A stretch of DNA of 64,000 nucleotides from Pseudomonas sp. Tri1. Its GTDB lineage: Bacteria; Pseudomonadota; Gammaproteobacteria; Pseudomonadales; Pseudomonadaceae. Below, piece after piece: positions 1 through 8,943 of this stretch (position 1 is the stretch's first letter; every line of letters begins with the position of its first letter). The notes below the pieces were generated by a model. The model made no database searches and was not told where the DNA came from. It worked only from the letters and a program-made list of their open reading frames with translations. A program made the position numbers and the translations under genes. The stretch covers positions 558,001-622,000 of the forward strand of contig NZ_CP072913.1 of assembly GCF_017968885.1 (NCBI RefSeq), written 5' to 3'.

Positions 1-945
1 GACGGTGCTGGCATCCGCGCTGAAACCCCAGGGCAACCGTTGTCACGGCACAAAGTCCTGGAGAACCTGGGGGTGTTTTTTGCCCAGCTTCCCAAATCCA
101 TCGAGCCGTTCAATGAAGAACTCTTGGTGTATTACCTGCTGGGCAACGCCGAACACGCGCTGCCCATGGAAGCGTTGCAAAAACAGATCGATAAGGTCCA
201 CGCCTGGCGCCTGAAGGACTTCCTGGCGAAGGTTGGGCGCGAATGCAGCCTGTTCAGTGTACGGCGCGGGCCTTTCGGCCTACGGGCGATCCGGCGCGAT
301 GAAGAAGCGGCCATGATGCCGGTGCTGGAACAGGCTGATGCCTTGCTCGACCAGGGTCACCTGTACAAGACCGGTGGCGCGGCGAGTGTCGGCAAAGTCA
401 ATGTGAATGGCCGCACGTTGGTGATCAAACGCTACAACATCAAGAACTTCGCCCATTGGCTCAAGCGCTTCTGGCGTCCGAGCCGCGCCTGGCATTCCTG
501 GCGCGAAGGCCATCGCCTGGCGTTCCTCGGCATCGCCACGCCCAAGCCGCTGGCCTTGCTGGAGAAGCGTTTCCTGTGGCTGCGCCGCGGCGCCTATCTG
601 GTGACCGAGCATCTGTCGGGCCCTGACATCATCGAGCGCTTCGCCCCCTACGTGGAAAGTGGTGATGCGCCAGAGCCTGAATTGCTGGCGCTGGACCGGC
701 TGTTCGCCGACCTGATACGCGAGCGCATCAGCCACGGCGATTTGAAGGGCCACAACCTGTTCTGGCAGCAGGACCGCTGGGCGCTGATCGACCTGGATTC
801 CATGTGCCAACACCGCACCCACGCCAGCTTCGCCCCGGCCTACGCCCGGGATCGCGCACGGTTCATGCGCAATTGGCCGGAGAGTAGTGCGTTGTATCGG
901 GTGATTGATGGGCGGTTGCCCAAGGATGTCGAAAGCGCGCCATGA
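1..945 (+). CDS. LPS core kinase-like protein (WaaP/InaA fold), 5' end cut by window
   Basis: The reading frame is open from base 1, so the true start lies upstream; a TTG at 40 is in frame but is probably not the start. The 314 visible residues carry a kinase-type catalytic loop, SHGDLKGHN, at about bases 730-756, followed by an IDLDS metal-binding segment. Proteins of this fold phosphorylate sugars of the LPS inner core at the cytoplasmic face. The next genes match PAO1 PA5005 onward, so this is most likely the PA5006 counterpart, one of several WaaP-like kinases in the cluster. Its exact substrate cannot be read from sequence. The family is fairly certain; the role in LPS is inferred from context. 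Confidence 0.8.
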   Translation, partial: DGAGIRAETPGQPLSRHKVLENLGVFFAQLPKSIEPFNEELLVYYLLGNAEHALPMEALQKQIDKVHAWRLKDFLAKVGRECSLFSVRRGPFGLRAIRRDEEAAMMPVLEQADALLDQGHLYKTGGAASVGKVNVNGRTLVIKRYNIKNFAHWLKRFWRPSRAWHSWREGHRLAFLGIATPKPLALLEKRFLWLRRGAYLVTEHLSGPDIIERFAPYVESGDAPEPELLALDRLFADLIRERISHGDLKGHNLFWQQDRWALIDLDSMCQHRTHASFAPAYARDRARFMRNWPESSALYRVIDGRLPKDVESAP

Positions 946-1059
946 GATCGTTGCCACGCTCCCGCGAGGGAACGCCGCCAGAGACGCTCCGCGTTCCGCT
1001 TTTGGGAGGTGACGCAGAGCGTCACGGGATGCATTCCCACTCGGAGCATGGGAGCGATC
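946..1059. repeat. Imperfect palindromic intergenic repeat (GATCGTTCCCACGC family, long form)
   Basis: This repeat starts with GATCGTTGCCACGCT and ends with GGAGCGATC. The inner arms GACGCTCCGCGTTCCGC and GACGCAGAGCGTC make it foldable end to end. Related copies occur at 24078-24107, 45045-45131 and 52434-52504, always between genes. It follows the kinase stop directly and may act as a weak terminator. It fills most of the gap before the carbamoyltransferase gene. Confidence 0.7.
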
Positions 1060-1149
1060 AAAATCCTGGGGCCGACTTGCCGTGGTTCCTCAAAACGGTA
1101 CTCCCCAAGCTTGCCGCGTGTCCCTAGAGGCTTAAGGCCGCTTTTAAGC

Positions 1150-1155
1150 TATAAT
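1150..1155 (+). promoter_or_regulatory. Possible -10 element (TATAAT) for the carbamoyltransferase gene
   Basis: A perfect TATAAT lies 92 bases before the GTG start at 1247. It follows an inverted repeat GCTTAA (1130-1135) / TTAAGC (1144-1149). No convincing -35 hexamer is visible at 16-18 bases, so an activator or a weak promoter is possible. The rest of the gap shows nothing else. Confidence 0.4.
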
Positions 1156-1246
1156 CCCGCCCTTTCTGCCCCGCGCCCTGGCGAGCGGCACATCAATTTT
1201 TCGCGGCGCTTGTCGCCCGTTTGCAGACATAAGAGGCTAGACCCCT

Positions 1247-3004
1247 GTGGCATTGACGATTCTTGGCCTGTCCGGCGCCCTTAGCCATGATCCTTCCGCA
1301 GCGCTGTACATTGACGGCAAGCTGATCGCGGCGGCTGAGGAAGAGCGCTTTGTACGCGATAAACATGCAAAGAACCGCATGCCCTACGAGTCGGCGAAGT
1401 TCTGCCTGGAGCAGGCCGGCATCAAGCCTTCCGATGTTGACGTGGTAGCGATCCCGTTCGCCCCGATCAGCCTGTTCGGCGAAGCCCGTTGGCACTACGC
1501 CAAGCGTTACTGGTACGCCCCGGACCGCGCCCTCGATGCGATCCTGATGGGTAACCGTCGCTACAAGCGCTATCGCCGCAAGATCGTCTGGTGCCTGGAG
1601 CAACTGGGCTTCGATCCGAAAAAGATCAAGATCGAGCCGGTCGAGCACCACTTGGCCCACGCTTCCAGTGCCTATCACTGCTCGGGCTTCCAGGAGAAAA
1701 CCGCGATCCTGGGCATCGACGGCAAAGGCGAATACGCCACGACCTTCTTTGGCTACGGTGAAAACGGCAAGATCCACAAGATCAAGGAATTCTTCGATCC
1801 AGACTCCCTTGGCGGCCTGTACGGCGCGATCACCGAGTTCCTGGGCTTTGAAATGCTCGACGGTGAGTTCAAGGTCATGGGCATGGCCCCCTACGGCGAT
1901 GCCAGCAAGTACGACTTCTCGCGTCTGGCTTCGTTCGAAAACGGCGAGCTGGTGATCAACACCGACTACGCCAACGTGATCGGCCTGCGTCGCTATAAAG
2001 AGAAGGGCAAGGGTTTCTACTTCTCGCCGAAGCTGATCGAATGGCTCGGCCCGAAACGTGAAGGCGACATCGCCGACGAGCCGTACATCCACTACGCGGC
2101 CAGCATGCAGGCGCTGTTCGAGAAGCTCGCGCTGCAAATGATCGACCATTACCTGGGCGACGTACTCAAGGAAACCGGCAAGCTGGCTTTCGCTGGCGGC
2201 TGCGCGTTGAACGTCAAGCTTAACCAGAAAATCATCGCCCGCGACGACGTCAAGGAACTGTTCGTGCAACCGGCTTCCGGTGACGCCGGTACCGCAGTGG
2301 GTGCGGCAGCTTATGTGTCCCACGCCCGTGGCGTGCCGGTGGAGAAGATGGAGCACGTCTATCTCGGCCCGGCCTACAGCAACGAAGACGTGATCGCCGC
2401 CTGCGCTCGTCATCCGAGCAAGCCTGCATGGCGCAAGATCGACAACACCCCTGAGCGCATCGCCAAGATCATGGTCGATGGCAACCCGGTGGCCTGGTTC
2501 CAGGGGCGCATGGAGTTTGGCCCGCGTGCCTTGGGCGGTCGCTCGATCATTGGTTGCCCAAGCGCCAGCGGTGTAGCCGATCGCATCAACGAACAGATCA
2601 AGTTCCGCGAGCGCTGGAGGCCTTTCTGCCCGTCGATGCTGGACACCGTCGCACCTCAGATGATCAAGGTCGATCACCCGGCGCCGTTCATGACCTTCAC
2701 CTTTGAAGTGGCTGAAGAGTGGAAGACCCGTGTGCCGGAAGTCGTCCATGAGGACGGCACGTCCCGGGCCCAGGTGCTCAAGCGCGAATACAACCCGCGC
2801 TACTACGACATGATGAAGGCGCTGGAAGTCCTGACCGGCAACGGCGTATCCCTGAACACCTCGCTCAATCGTCGTGGCGAACCGATGATCTGCTCGCCGA
2901 CCGACGCGTTGAACATGTTTTTTGGCTCCGACCTGCAGTACTTGATCATGGAAGATATCCTGGTGGTCAAAGACGGCGTGGATGCTTATGACACGTTCGG
3001 CTGA
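1247..3004 (+). CDS. wapO: Carbamoyltransferase, NodU/CmcH family (WapO-like)
   Basis: This 585-residue protein is full length for the family. It transfers a carbamoyl group from carbamoyl phosphate to a sugar hydroxyl. The N-terminal Kae1-like half shows GLSGALSHDPSAAL near the start and EHHLAHASSAY around residues 132-142. The C-terminal half has GRMEFGPRALGGRS near residue 421 and RERWRPFCPS. In P. aeruginosa the gene at this position (PA5005) is assigned to carbamoylation of the inner-core heptose of LPS, and the neighbours here agree. The start is GTG; no ATG fits the conserved N terminus. The 3' end overlaps the next gene by 17-23 bases, indicating translational coupling. Confidence 0.9.
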   Translation: MALTILGLSGALSHDPSAALYIDGKLIAAAEEERFVRDKHAKNRMPYESAKFCLEQAGIKPSDVDVVAIPFAPISLFGEARWHYAKRYWYAPDRALDAILMGNRRYKRYRRKIVWCLEQLGFDPKKIKIEPVEHHLAHASSAYHCSGFQEKTAILGIDGKGEYATTFFGYGENGKIHKIKEFFDPDSLGGLYGAITEFLGFEMLDGEFKVMGMAPYGDASKYDFSRLASFENGELVINTDYANVIGLRRYKEKGKGFYFSPKLIEWLGPKREGDIADEPYIHYAASMQALFEKLALQMIDHYLGDVLKETGKLAFAGGCALNVKLNQKIIARDDVKELFVQPASGDAGTAVGAAAYVSHARGVPVEKMEHVYLGPAYSNEDVIAACARHPSKPAWRKIDNTPERIAKIMVDGNPVAWFQGRMEFGPRALGGRSIIGCPSASGVADRINEQIKFRERWRPFCPSMLDTVAPQMIKVDHPAPFMTFTFEVAEEWKTRVPEVVHEDGTSRAQVLKREYNPRYYDMMKALEVLTGNGVSLNTSLNRRGEPMICSPTDALNMFFGSDLQYLIMEDILVVKDGVDAYDTFG

Positions 3005-4118
3005 GCGACATGTGCTGCAGTTCTGTCACGGTTATGACGGGCCGTTCCTGGACTGCGCCCGTCAGTACGCCAGCCTGTTCGCTGGCACTGGCTATCGTGT
3101 CACCACAGTGTTTCTGACCGGGGTGGCGGATGCGCAAGTCGCCGCTGGTTGTGCCTCGGACGAGGTGCTGTTCATGGAATACAGCTCCAGCGCCATTCGC
3201 GGCCTGAAGCTGGGCGCCATCAGCGATCTGCGCAAGATCGCTGCTTCGCGCAATTTCAGTTTTTGCATTGCCCATCGCTTCAAGCCGATCTACATCGCTC
3301 TGCTCGGCACGGGTTTGCCGGTGATTGGTGTGCATCATGCCTTTGGTGACTACCAACGGCGCCCTCGTCGGATGTTCGCCCAGTTCTTTCACAAGCGCCT
3401 GAGCTTGCTCGGGGTTTCCGATGCGGTGCGTGACGATATGCGCCGCTGCCTGCCGAAATGGCCGGCCACCCGGATCCAGACCCTCTACAACCGCATCGAC
3501 CTCGATGCCGTGCAGGCCAGCCAGGTCTCCCGCGAGGAGGCACGGCAGACCTTGGGGCTGGACATGGACGCCTGGATCGTCGGCAACGTCGGCCGCCTGC
3601 ATCCTGACAAGGACCAGGCCACGCTGTTGCGCGCCTTTGCTGCGGCGCTGGCGTACCTGCCGGCGAACAGCCAGCTGGCGATTCTCGGCAAGGGCCGTCT
3701 GGAGCAGGATCTCAGGGAGTTGGCGCTGGAGTTGGGCATTGCCGACCGCGTGCTGCTCCTTGGCCAAGTACCCGAGGCGCGCCGCTATTTCCGTGCCTTT
3801 GATGTATTTGCCTTGAGTTCCGATCATGAACCGTTCGGCATGGTGCTGCTCGAAGCCATGGCCGCTGGCGTGCCCCTGTTGGCGACGGCCTGTGGCGGGG
3901 CGAAGGAAGTGGTCGAAGGCGTGGGCATCCTGTTTCCAATGGGCGACGCCGACCACATGGCCCAGGCACTGCAACACCTGGCGGTGATGGATGATTTGCA
4001 GCGTCGCCAATGCGCCGAGCTGATGCTCGATCGCTTGCGCGAGCGCTTCTCGGATCGCGCCGTGCGCGAGGCATTCTGGCGTTTGCCTCAAGTTACCGAA
4101 CTGGCGCCGAGGGGCTGA
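2988..4118 (+). CDS. wapH: LPS core glycosyltransferase, GT4 family (WapH-like)
   Basis: This protein of about 376 residues has two GT-B Rossmann domains. The C-terminal domain carries the retaining-enzyme motif EPFGMVLLEAMAAGVPLLA around residue 281, with the glutamates that contact the nucleotide sugar. The N-terminal domain is the acceptor side. Its position after the carbamoyltransferase matches PA5004 (wapH), a core oligosaccharide glycosyltransferase thought to add an outer-core sugar. Two ATGs compete, at 2982 and 2988; I prefer 2988 (MTRSAERHV), but both lie inside the end of the upstream gene. The stop overlaps the next start as TGATG. The sugar added is inferred only. Confidence 0.85.
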   Translation: MTRSAERHVLQFCHGYDGPFLDCARQYASLFAGTGYRVTTVFLTGVADAQVAAGCASDEVLFMEYSSSAIRGLKLGAISDLRKIAASRNFSFCIAHRFKPIYIALLGTGLPVIGVHHAFGDYQRRPRRMFAQFFHKRLSLLGVSDAVRDDMRRCLPKWPATRIQTLYNRIDLDAVQASQVSREEARQTLGLDMDAWIVGNVGRLHPDKDQATLLRAFAAALAYLPANSQLAILGKGRLEQDLRELALELGIADRVLLLGQVPEARRYFRAFDVFALSSDHEPFGMVLLEAMAAGVPLLATACGGAKEVVEGVGILFPMGDADHMAQALQHLAVMDDLQRRQCAELMLDRLRERFSDRAVREAFWRLPQVTELAPRG

Positions 4119-5014
4119 TGCTCAACCGATTCCAAGGCTGGCGCGAGCGCGGCTGGACAGCCGTAGACGCATCGATTTATGCCCAGGCCTGGCAGCGTTT
4201 TGGCGGCAGCGTGGCCACCCACCCCCTGGTGGTCGAGCGTCTGGCGGCCCTGGCTGGGATTCCCGTGCGTTATCTGGCATTCGAGCAGGGCGGCGAACTC
4301 AAGGCGGCGATTCCAACCTGGGGGCGCGACCTGGCGCTGTCCAAGGATGTGCTCAAACGCAGCGGTAAAAAAGGCTTGTTCGACCTGGGCAATGCCGAAC
4401 TGATTCTGCCGGCGGCACCTGATGCACTGGCGCCGTTGCGCCATCGAGGCCGTTACCTGTCGGCCCTCAACGAGGGGCGCTTCAGTGGCTTGAAACTGCA
4501 GCAGGAACAGTTGGCCATGGCCCGCACGCCGGAGGAGCTGTCCAAGAAGTTTCGCTACAACCAGCGCCGTGAGCTGCGCTTGCTGGAAGAAGCGGGCGGG
4601 GTGGTGCGGCCGGTCAGCGAGTTTTCCAGCGCAGAACTGGCGTCGATCTACTGCGACCTGTTCCTGCGTCGCTGGGGCTTTGCGGCCACCGGTGCCGAAC
4701 GCATGGGCGAGGTGATCGAGCTGCTGCGCGAATGGCTGATCGGCTCGGTGATCTTTCTCAACGATGCACCGATTGCCATTCAACTGGTGTATCGCGTCGA
4801 AGCGCCGCAGTGGATCAGTGTCGAGTACATCAACGGTGGCGTCGACCCGCAGACCCGCGAATTCAGCCCTGGCAGCGTGTTGAGCTTCCTCAACACCCAA
4901 AGCGCGTGGGAACACGCCCGTGCCGCCGGCAAGCCGTTGCGCTTTTCATTCGGCCGGGCGGACCGGGAGTACAAGGACCGTTGGTGCAACCCCGTGCCGG
5001 TGTTTACCGTATGA
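4118..5014 (+). CDS. Mig-14 family protein (GNAT-like fold)
   Basis: This protein has 298 residues. It is related to Salmonella Mig-14, an inner-membrane-associated protein linked to resistance to antimicrobial peptides, and it corresponds to PA5003 in the P. aeruginosa core cluster. The C-terminal part (VEYINGGVDPQTREFSPGSV, then FSFGRADREYK) resembles the GNAT acyltransferase fold shared with FemAB-type proteins. The start is ATG 4118, overlapping the previous stop as TGATG. The stop TGA (5012-5014) overlaps ATG 5011 as ATGA, which would normally start the next gene. A role in modifying LPS or the envelope is likely from context; the reaction is unknown. Confidence 0.82.
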   Translation: MLNRFQGWRERGWTAVDASIYAQAWQRFGGSVATHPLVVERLAALAGIPVRYLAFEQGGELKAAIPTWGRDLALSKDVLKRSGKKGLFDLGNAELILPAAPDALAPLRHRGRYLSALNEGRFSGLKLQQEQLAMARTPEELSKKFRYNQRRELRLLEEAGGVVRPVSEFSSAELASIYCDLFLRRWGFAATGAERMGEVIELLREWLIGSVIFLNDAPIAIQLVYRVEAPQWISVEYINGGVDPQTREFSPGSVLSFLNTQSAWEHARAAGKPLRFSFGRADREYKDRWCNPVPVFTV

Positions 5015-5022
5015 CCCCCCCC
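5011..5022 (+). other. Out-of-frame ATG followed by a run of eight C at the start of dnpA
   Basis: ATG at 5011-5013 overlaps the Mig-14 stop as ATGA, the usual coupling in this operon. It is followed by ACCCCCCCC and then TGA: read from this ATG, translation stops after four codons. The run of eight C is 5015-5022. With six or nine C the ATG would run straight into the conserved LSRKQQLLKRH N terminus of dnpA. The run lies after the mig-14 stop, so only dnpA is affected. Confidence 0.8.
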
Positions 5023-5069
5023 TGAGCCGCAAGCAACAGTTACTCAAGCGCCATCGTCGCAATAAGCGC

Positions 5070-6425
5070 GTGGGGTTGTTGCTCGCCCTCATCGTGCTGG
5101 TCTTGCTGGGTGTCGCGCTGGCCTGGTGGCTGCCGCTGGTGCTCGCGGTGCTCGGCTGGATCGCCCACGAGGCGTGGTTCGCCGATCATCTGTTCTATTC
5201 GCCCAAGGACGATTACCAGTACAGCTTCCCGCCCTTCACCCAGCAACCCAAGGTGCATTTGAACGCCGGACGGCTACGATTGGACGAGGGTGTGATCCTG
5301 GACGATGGCGCGACGCTGGTCCTCGCGCTGCGGGTCAAGAGTACCTGGCTGGGTCGCTTCCTCGACCCGGTCGTCGAGTTGTCGGGCGGTGAACATCCGG
5401 ATCGACAAACCTTCGAACGTGGGGTCAACGGCCTGCGTTATCTCAACCTCAGCGAGCAGGGAGACGTGCTGTCCCGAGGCGATCTGCGTCTGCGCGGGCG
5501 CTTCTGTCGCTTGCTGGGCGAGCCGAAGCTCTGGTCTTTCGCCCCTGCGGATGTGCAGCGTCAGCGGACGATGGTCATCGCCCCCCACGCCGACGATGCG
5601 GAGCTGGCCGCCTATGGGTTGTACAGCCAGGCTGATGAAACCTGGATCGTGACCCTGACCGCGGGTGAAATCGAAGCCGAACATTATCAGCAGATGGGCC
5701 TGGACCGCGTCGAAGCCGCGCGGCTCAAGGGCCGTTTGCGCGCCTGGGACAGCATTGCCGTGCCCCGTTGGGCCGGGGTGCCCGAATCCCGTTGTGTGCA
5801 GCTTGGGTACTTCTGCCTGCAACTGGCGGCCATGCAAGCGGCACCAAGCCAGCCCCAAGGCTCTCGCGAGGCGGACCTGAGCGATACCCGGCTGTTTCGC
5901 CAGTTGAACCCGTTTGTGCTGCCAGGCGATGCCGACGGCGCACCGACCTGGAACAACCTGCTGGCAGACCTGCGCGAACTGTTGCTCAAGGCGCGTCCCG
6001 AGGTGCTAGTGCTGCCGCACCCGACGCTCGACCCGCACCCCGATCACCTCTGCGCGCATCACGCTGTCATGCAAGCCCTCGAAGGCCTGGAATGGCAGCC
6101 CGGCATACTGCTCGGTTACGCCAATCACCTGCACGACAATGACCGCTGGCCCATGGGCGATGCGGGCACGGGCATTGCGTTGCCGCCGTTCTTCGACCCG
6201 GCCCGGCCGATGCATCCCGTCAGCCTGCCACTGACATTGGCAGCCCAGCGCGACAAGGCCATGGCGTTGGGCATGATGCACGATCTGCAGCCGCAAGCGC
6301 CGTTCAAGCGGCGCCTTCGCCGCAGGATCCAGCGCCTGCTGGCCGGGCGCACCGGTTCCGCGTATGGCGAGAACGAGTTTTTTCGTAAGGCTGTGCGGCG
6401 CCATGAACTGTTCTGGTGGCTGTAA
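5070..6425 (+). CDS. dnpA: PIG-L family de-N-acetylase (DnpA)
   Basis: This is a zinc-dependent N-acetylsugar deacetylase of the PIG-L/LmbE family, counterpart of PA5002, whose loss lowers antibiotic tolerance of persisters in P. aeruginosa. Visible are two N-terminal membrane segments (about bases 5070-5160) and the metal motif APHADDAE at about 5578-5601. A second motif, HPTLDPHPDH, lies near 6019-6048. The frame is open from upstream, and conserved coding begins at LSRKQQLLKRH (CTG at 5022). No canonical start exists there, because the ATG at 5011 is out of frame by the C run. I give the first usable start codon, GTG 5070. The real N terminus probably lies at 5011 in a version with a different C count. 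Confidence 0.85.
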   Translation: MGLLLALIVLVLLGVALAWWLPLVLAVLGWIAHEAWFADHLFYSPKDDYQYSFPPFTQQPKVHLNAGRLRLDEGVILDDGATLVLALRVKSTWLGRFLDPVVELSGGEHPDRQTFERGVNGLRYLNLSEQGDVLSRGDLRLRGRFCRLLGEPKLWSFAPADVQRQRTMVIAPHADDAELAAYGLYSQADETWIVTLTAGEIEAEHYQQMGLDRVEAARLKGRLRAWDSIAVPRWAGVPESRCVQLGYFCLQLAAMQAAPSQPQGSREADLSDTRLFRQLNPFVLPGDADGAPTWNNLLADLRELLLKARPEVLVLPHPTLDPHPDHLCAHHAVMQALEGLEWQPGILLGYANHLHDNDRWPMGDAGTGIALPPFFDPARPMHPVSLPLTLAAQRDKAMALGMMHDLQPQAPFKRRLRRRIQRLLAGRTGSAYGENEFFRKAVRRHELFWWL

Positions 6426-6426
6426 G

Positions 6427-6468
6427 GGCCCAAGGCGGGGCCTTTTTGCGCTGCAGCACAAAAAGGCC
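6427..6468. terminator. Rho-independent terminator after dnpA, probably bidirectional
   Basis: GGCCC (6427-6431) pairs with GGGCC (6438-6442) and is followed by TTTTT. The T run itself can pair with AAAAAGGCC (6460-6468), giving an overlapping hairpin GGCCTTTTT/AAAAAGGCC. This separates dnpA from the next glycosyltransferase gene. Confidence 0.6.
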
Positions 6469-6509
6469 TCCGGTTATTTATCAAGTGGTTCGGTGCTGCA
6501 AGGAAGACG

Positions 6510-7466
6510 ATGAAAGTTCTATTTCTGGTGCAGAAAGAACAGCGGGCCATCCTGGATCGGCTCTACGAAGGTGTGGCCGCTCATTGCGAGTGCGACCTGC
6601 GTTGGCTCGACAGCCAGGAGCAACGCAACCTGCGGGGATATTTCCGCCGCCATGTGGACGTATCGCGTTATGACCGGATCGTGTTTTTCCTGCGCTTCAA
6701 GCAGGAGATCCGTCAGGTCGGCTTCATCCGCACGATCCCCAACCTGGTGATCCTCGAGCACGACGCCTACCAGAATTACATCCCCTGCAAATACACCGGC
6801 AAGTTCAGTGCGCATTATCGTCGTCTGCCGTGGGTACGGGTGATCAGTTCCGGCTTCATGGTGACCGAACGTCTGCGCAGTGAAGGTTTCGATGCGGTTT
6901 TCGTACCCAAGGGCTACGACCAGTCGCTATTGCAGGATCGGGGTCGTGAACGGGATATCGAGTTGGCCTTCGTCGGCAGCACCAACAGCGTCGCTTACAG
7001 CGGCCGCAAGGCACTGCTGGATGAACTGGGTCGTGTTGAACCGCTGGTAGTGACCCGAACCAAGTCCGGTGAGGAATATTGCGAAACCCTCAACCGTATT
7101 CGGTTTTTCGTCAGCGCCGACGTAGGCATGGGCGAATTCATGATCAAGAATTTCGAAGCCATGGCCTGCGGCTGCGTATTGCTGGCGTTCGATCAAGGGG
7201 CCGAGGAGGCTCGTGCCCTGGGTCTGCAGGACATGCATAACGTGGTGTTGTACCGCGACATCCCGCAGTTGCAGGAAAAGCTTTCCCGCCTGCGTGCCGA
7301 CCCCGAGCTGGCGCGCAATGTGGCGCGCAACGGTCAGGAGCTGGCACTGGAGCAGTTCACTTTCGCGCGCATCGGGCAGAAAATCGTTGAGGCGTTGGGA
7401 GCACCTCTGCGTCCGCGTGCGCCGTTGAGTCTGCTGGAAAAGTTGCGCCAGAAGCTGGGTGTTTGA
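6510..7466 (+). CDS. ssg: Ssg-like glycosyltransferase (copy 1)
   Basis: This 318-residue protein has a GT-B fold with a C-terminal nucleotide-sugar domain that includes VSADVGMGEFMIKNFEAMAC. It corresponds to PA5001/Ssg, a cell-surface sugar glycosyltransferase needed for normal LPS/O-antigen, phage sensitivity and motility in pseudomonads. The start ATG at 6510 has AGGAAG just upstream. The N terminus MKVLFLVQKEQRAILDRLY is closely repeated in a second gene at 15751 (MKVMLLVMDEQRVILDRLY), so the cluster holds two paralogues. It is set apart upstream by a terminator and downstream by a 373-base gap. The linkage formed is unknown. Confidence 0.8.
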   Translation: MKVLFLVQKEQRAILDRLYEGVAAHCECDLRWLDSQEQRNLRGYFRRHVDVSRYDRIVFFLRFKQEIRQVGFIRTIPNLVILEHDAYQNYIPCKYTGKFSAHYRRLPWVRVISSGFMVTERLRSEGFDAVFVPKGYDQSLLQDRGRERDIELAFVGSTNSVAYSGRKALLDELGRVEPLVVTRTKSGEEYCETLNRIRFFVSADVGMGEFMIKNFEAMACGCVLLAFDQGAEEARALGLQDMHNVVLYRDIPQLQEKLSRLRADPELARNVARNGQELALEQFTFARIGQKIVEALGAPLRPRAPLSLLEKLRQKLGV

Positions 7467-7839
7467 TCAGGAGCCGTTTGGTCAATTGATGTTCAGGCAC
7501 CGTTTGGCTCAATGGTATTTCTGATCAGCCTTTTGGTAACAGGAGCATTACCCCGTTAATAGTCAATTGCGATCGGCTCATACCCACGCCGGCTTCGCTC
7601 GTGAAGAAGCCTTGACGCTTTTTGTTATGTGCAGCTGACTTGACGGTGGTGATATTGGAAGGGATGCTGCTTCGATGTGAGAACGTGCCCGTTGAGTGTC
7701 AGCACTTGGCGGGCGGCAGGCGCTGCGAGCAAATCAAATTGTCCCTGGTTCTCTGTTCGGCGCCTGCGTTGGCTGGCTTATCAACTGCTCAATGCTTCGA
7801 CGCACGAGTCTTGTTTCGCGATAAAAGGTTTGCTGCTCG
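7467..7839. other. 373-base non-coding gap before the WapR-like gene
   Basis: The gap is noticeably richer in A+T than its neighbours. It contains an imperfect direct repeat CCGTTTGG (7473-7480 and about 7502-7509), two copies of the palindrome TGATCA, and a hairpin GGCTTC (7591-7596) / GAAGCC (7606-7611). Two TTGACG hexamers (7612 and 7639) could be -35 elements, but neither has a good -10 at the right distance. A 73-codon open frame here has no family resemblance. The gap probably holds the promoter for the next gene. Confidence 0.45.
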
Positions 7840-8943
7840 ATGAGCATTATTAATGTCATGTGGGCGGGCGGTTTACCGTTCGCTTCGGTACACAAGGTCC
7901 ATCATCAGATACTTTCGCAGGCCGAGCCTGCAACGCCCGTCAAGACATGGCTCTTGCAGGGCTCCAAGTCCGTCTGCCAGGTCGATGTGGGGTCAGTGCT
8001 GGAGTGGAATCTAACCTCCGCCCGGCTCAAGGGCCGACATCTCTGGCGCCTGTTCAAACCCTGGATGCGTAGCCGTTTCCGTCAGGCTTTGCTCGATAGC
8101 GATGCCCGTGTGGTGCTGCTCGATGGCCTTGGTGTCGCTCGCCTCCTGTTGCCGGTTCTCGAGGGTATGCCGCAGATACGCGTGGTCGTGATTTTCCATG
8201 GCGTGACGCGGCTCAATGCCGCAGGCCGTGAACTGCTGCGTGGGTTCCCAGCCTCGCGTCTGAGAATAGTGGCGGTCTCCGAGACCCTGGCAAAGTCGCT
8301 CCAGGACAAACTGGACCTTCAGGTCACTGTCCTGCGCAGCGCATTCGATCCAGGTGTTTTTCAGTCTTTACTCATGTCTCGCGAAGAAGCGCGCACCCGA
8401 CTGGGTTTGCCTCCGACGGGCACGCGGATATTTGGCGCCGTAGGACGATTGGTGGACAACAAGGGGTTCGCCTGCCTGTTGGAAGCGTTTGCGCGAGCGG
8501 CAGCCAGCCAGCCCGACTGGCGCTTGGTGATCGTCGGCGAAGGGCCTGCGCGTGAGGCCTTGCAGGCGCGAATTGCCCAGCCGGATCTGATCGACAAGGT
8601 GTTGCTGACAGGGCATCTGGAGGATGTCGCGAAGCTTTACAGGGCATTCGACTGGGTGTTGATTCCGTCCCTCGACGAGGGGCTTGGCCTGATCCTCCAG
8701 GAGGCGGTCCTGGCTGGTATCCCGGTGCTGGCCAGCGAGCTTGCCGTATTCCGTGAACAGTTGGGCGATGCTGGCTGGTATGCACCGGTAAATGACGAAG
8801 CAGCCTGGAGCGAGGCAATCGTACGGGCTTCACTGGCCTCAGCCGATGCGGTCGCTGCGCTCCAGTACCAGGCGCTGGCGCCTGACGAGGCCTGGCTGAA
8901 TTTCAGCCAGACCTCCAGGCAATTGATCTCAGGCAGCCAATAG
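7840..8943 (+). CDS. wapR: LPS outer-core glycosyltransferase, GT4 family (WapR-like)
   Basis: This 367-residue GT-B enzyme shows FHGVTRL in the N-terminal domain, the donor-domain opening RIFGAVGRLVDNKGF near residue 196, and the retaining motif PSLDEGLGLILQEAV near residue 277. It sits where PAO1 has PA5000 (WapR), the 1,3-rhamnosyltransferase that makes the outer core able to accept O-antigen. Whether the sugar here is rhamnose is inferred from position. ATG 7840 is preceded by AAAAGG. The last 15 bases overlap tail to tail with the small kinase gene on the other strand. Confidence 0.75.
   Translation: MSIINVMWAGGLPFASVHKVHHQILSQAEPATPVKTWLLQGSKSVCQVDVGSVLEWNLTSARLKGRHLWRLFKPWMRSRFRQALLDSDARVVLLDGLGVARLLLPVLEGMPQIRVVVIFHGVTRLNAAGRELLRGFPASRLRIVAVSETLAKSLQDKLDLQVTVLRSAFDPGVFQSLLMSREEARTRLGLPPTGTRIFGAVGRLVDNKGFACLLEAFARAAASQPDWRLVIVGEGPAREALQARIAQPDLIDKVLLTGHLEDVAKLYRAFDWVLIPSLDEGLGLILQEAVLAGIPVLASELAVFREQLGDAGWYAPVNDEAAWSEAIVRASLASADAVAALQYQALAPDEAWLNFSQTSRQLISGSQ

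Noticed and set aside
1193..2749. 518-codon minus-strand frame opposite the carbamoyltransferase
   Set aside because: Antisense to a conserved enzyme with clear motifs; composition artefact.
4010..4117. Longer upstream start for the Mig-14 family gene
   Set aside because: It would overlap the glycosyltransferase gene by over 100 bases; ATG 4118 in a TGATG overlap fits better.
7622..7843. 73-codon frame in the gap before the WapR-like gene
   Set aside because: TTG start without a ribosome site and no recognisable protein features; the gap reads as regulatory DNA.
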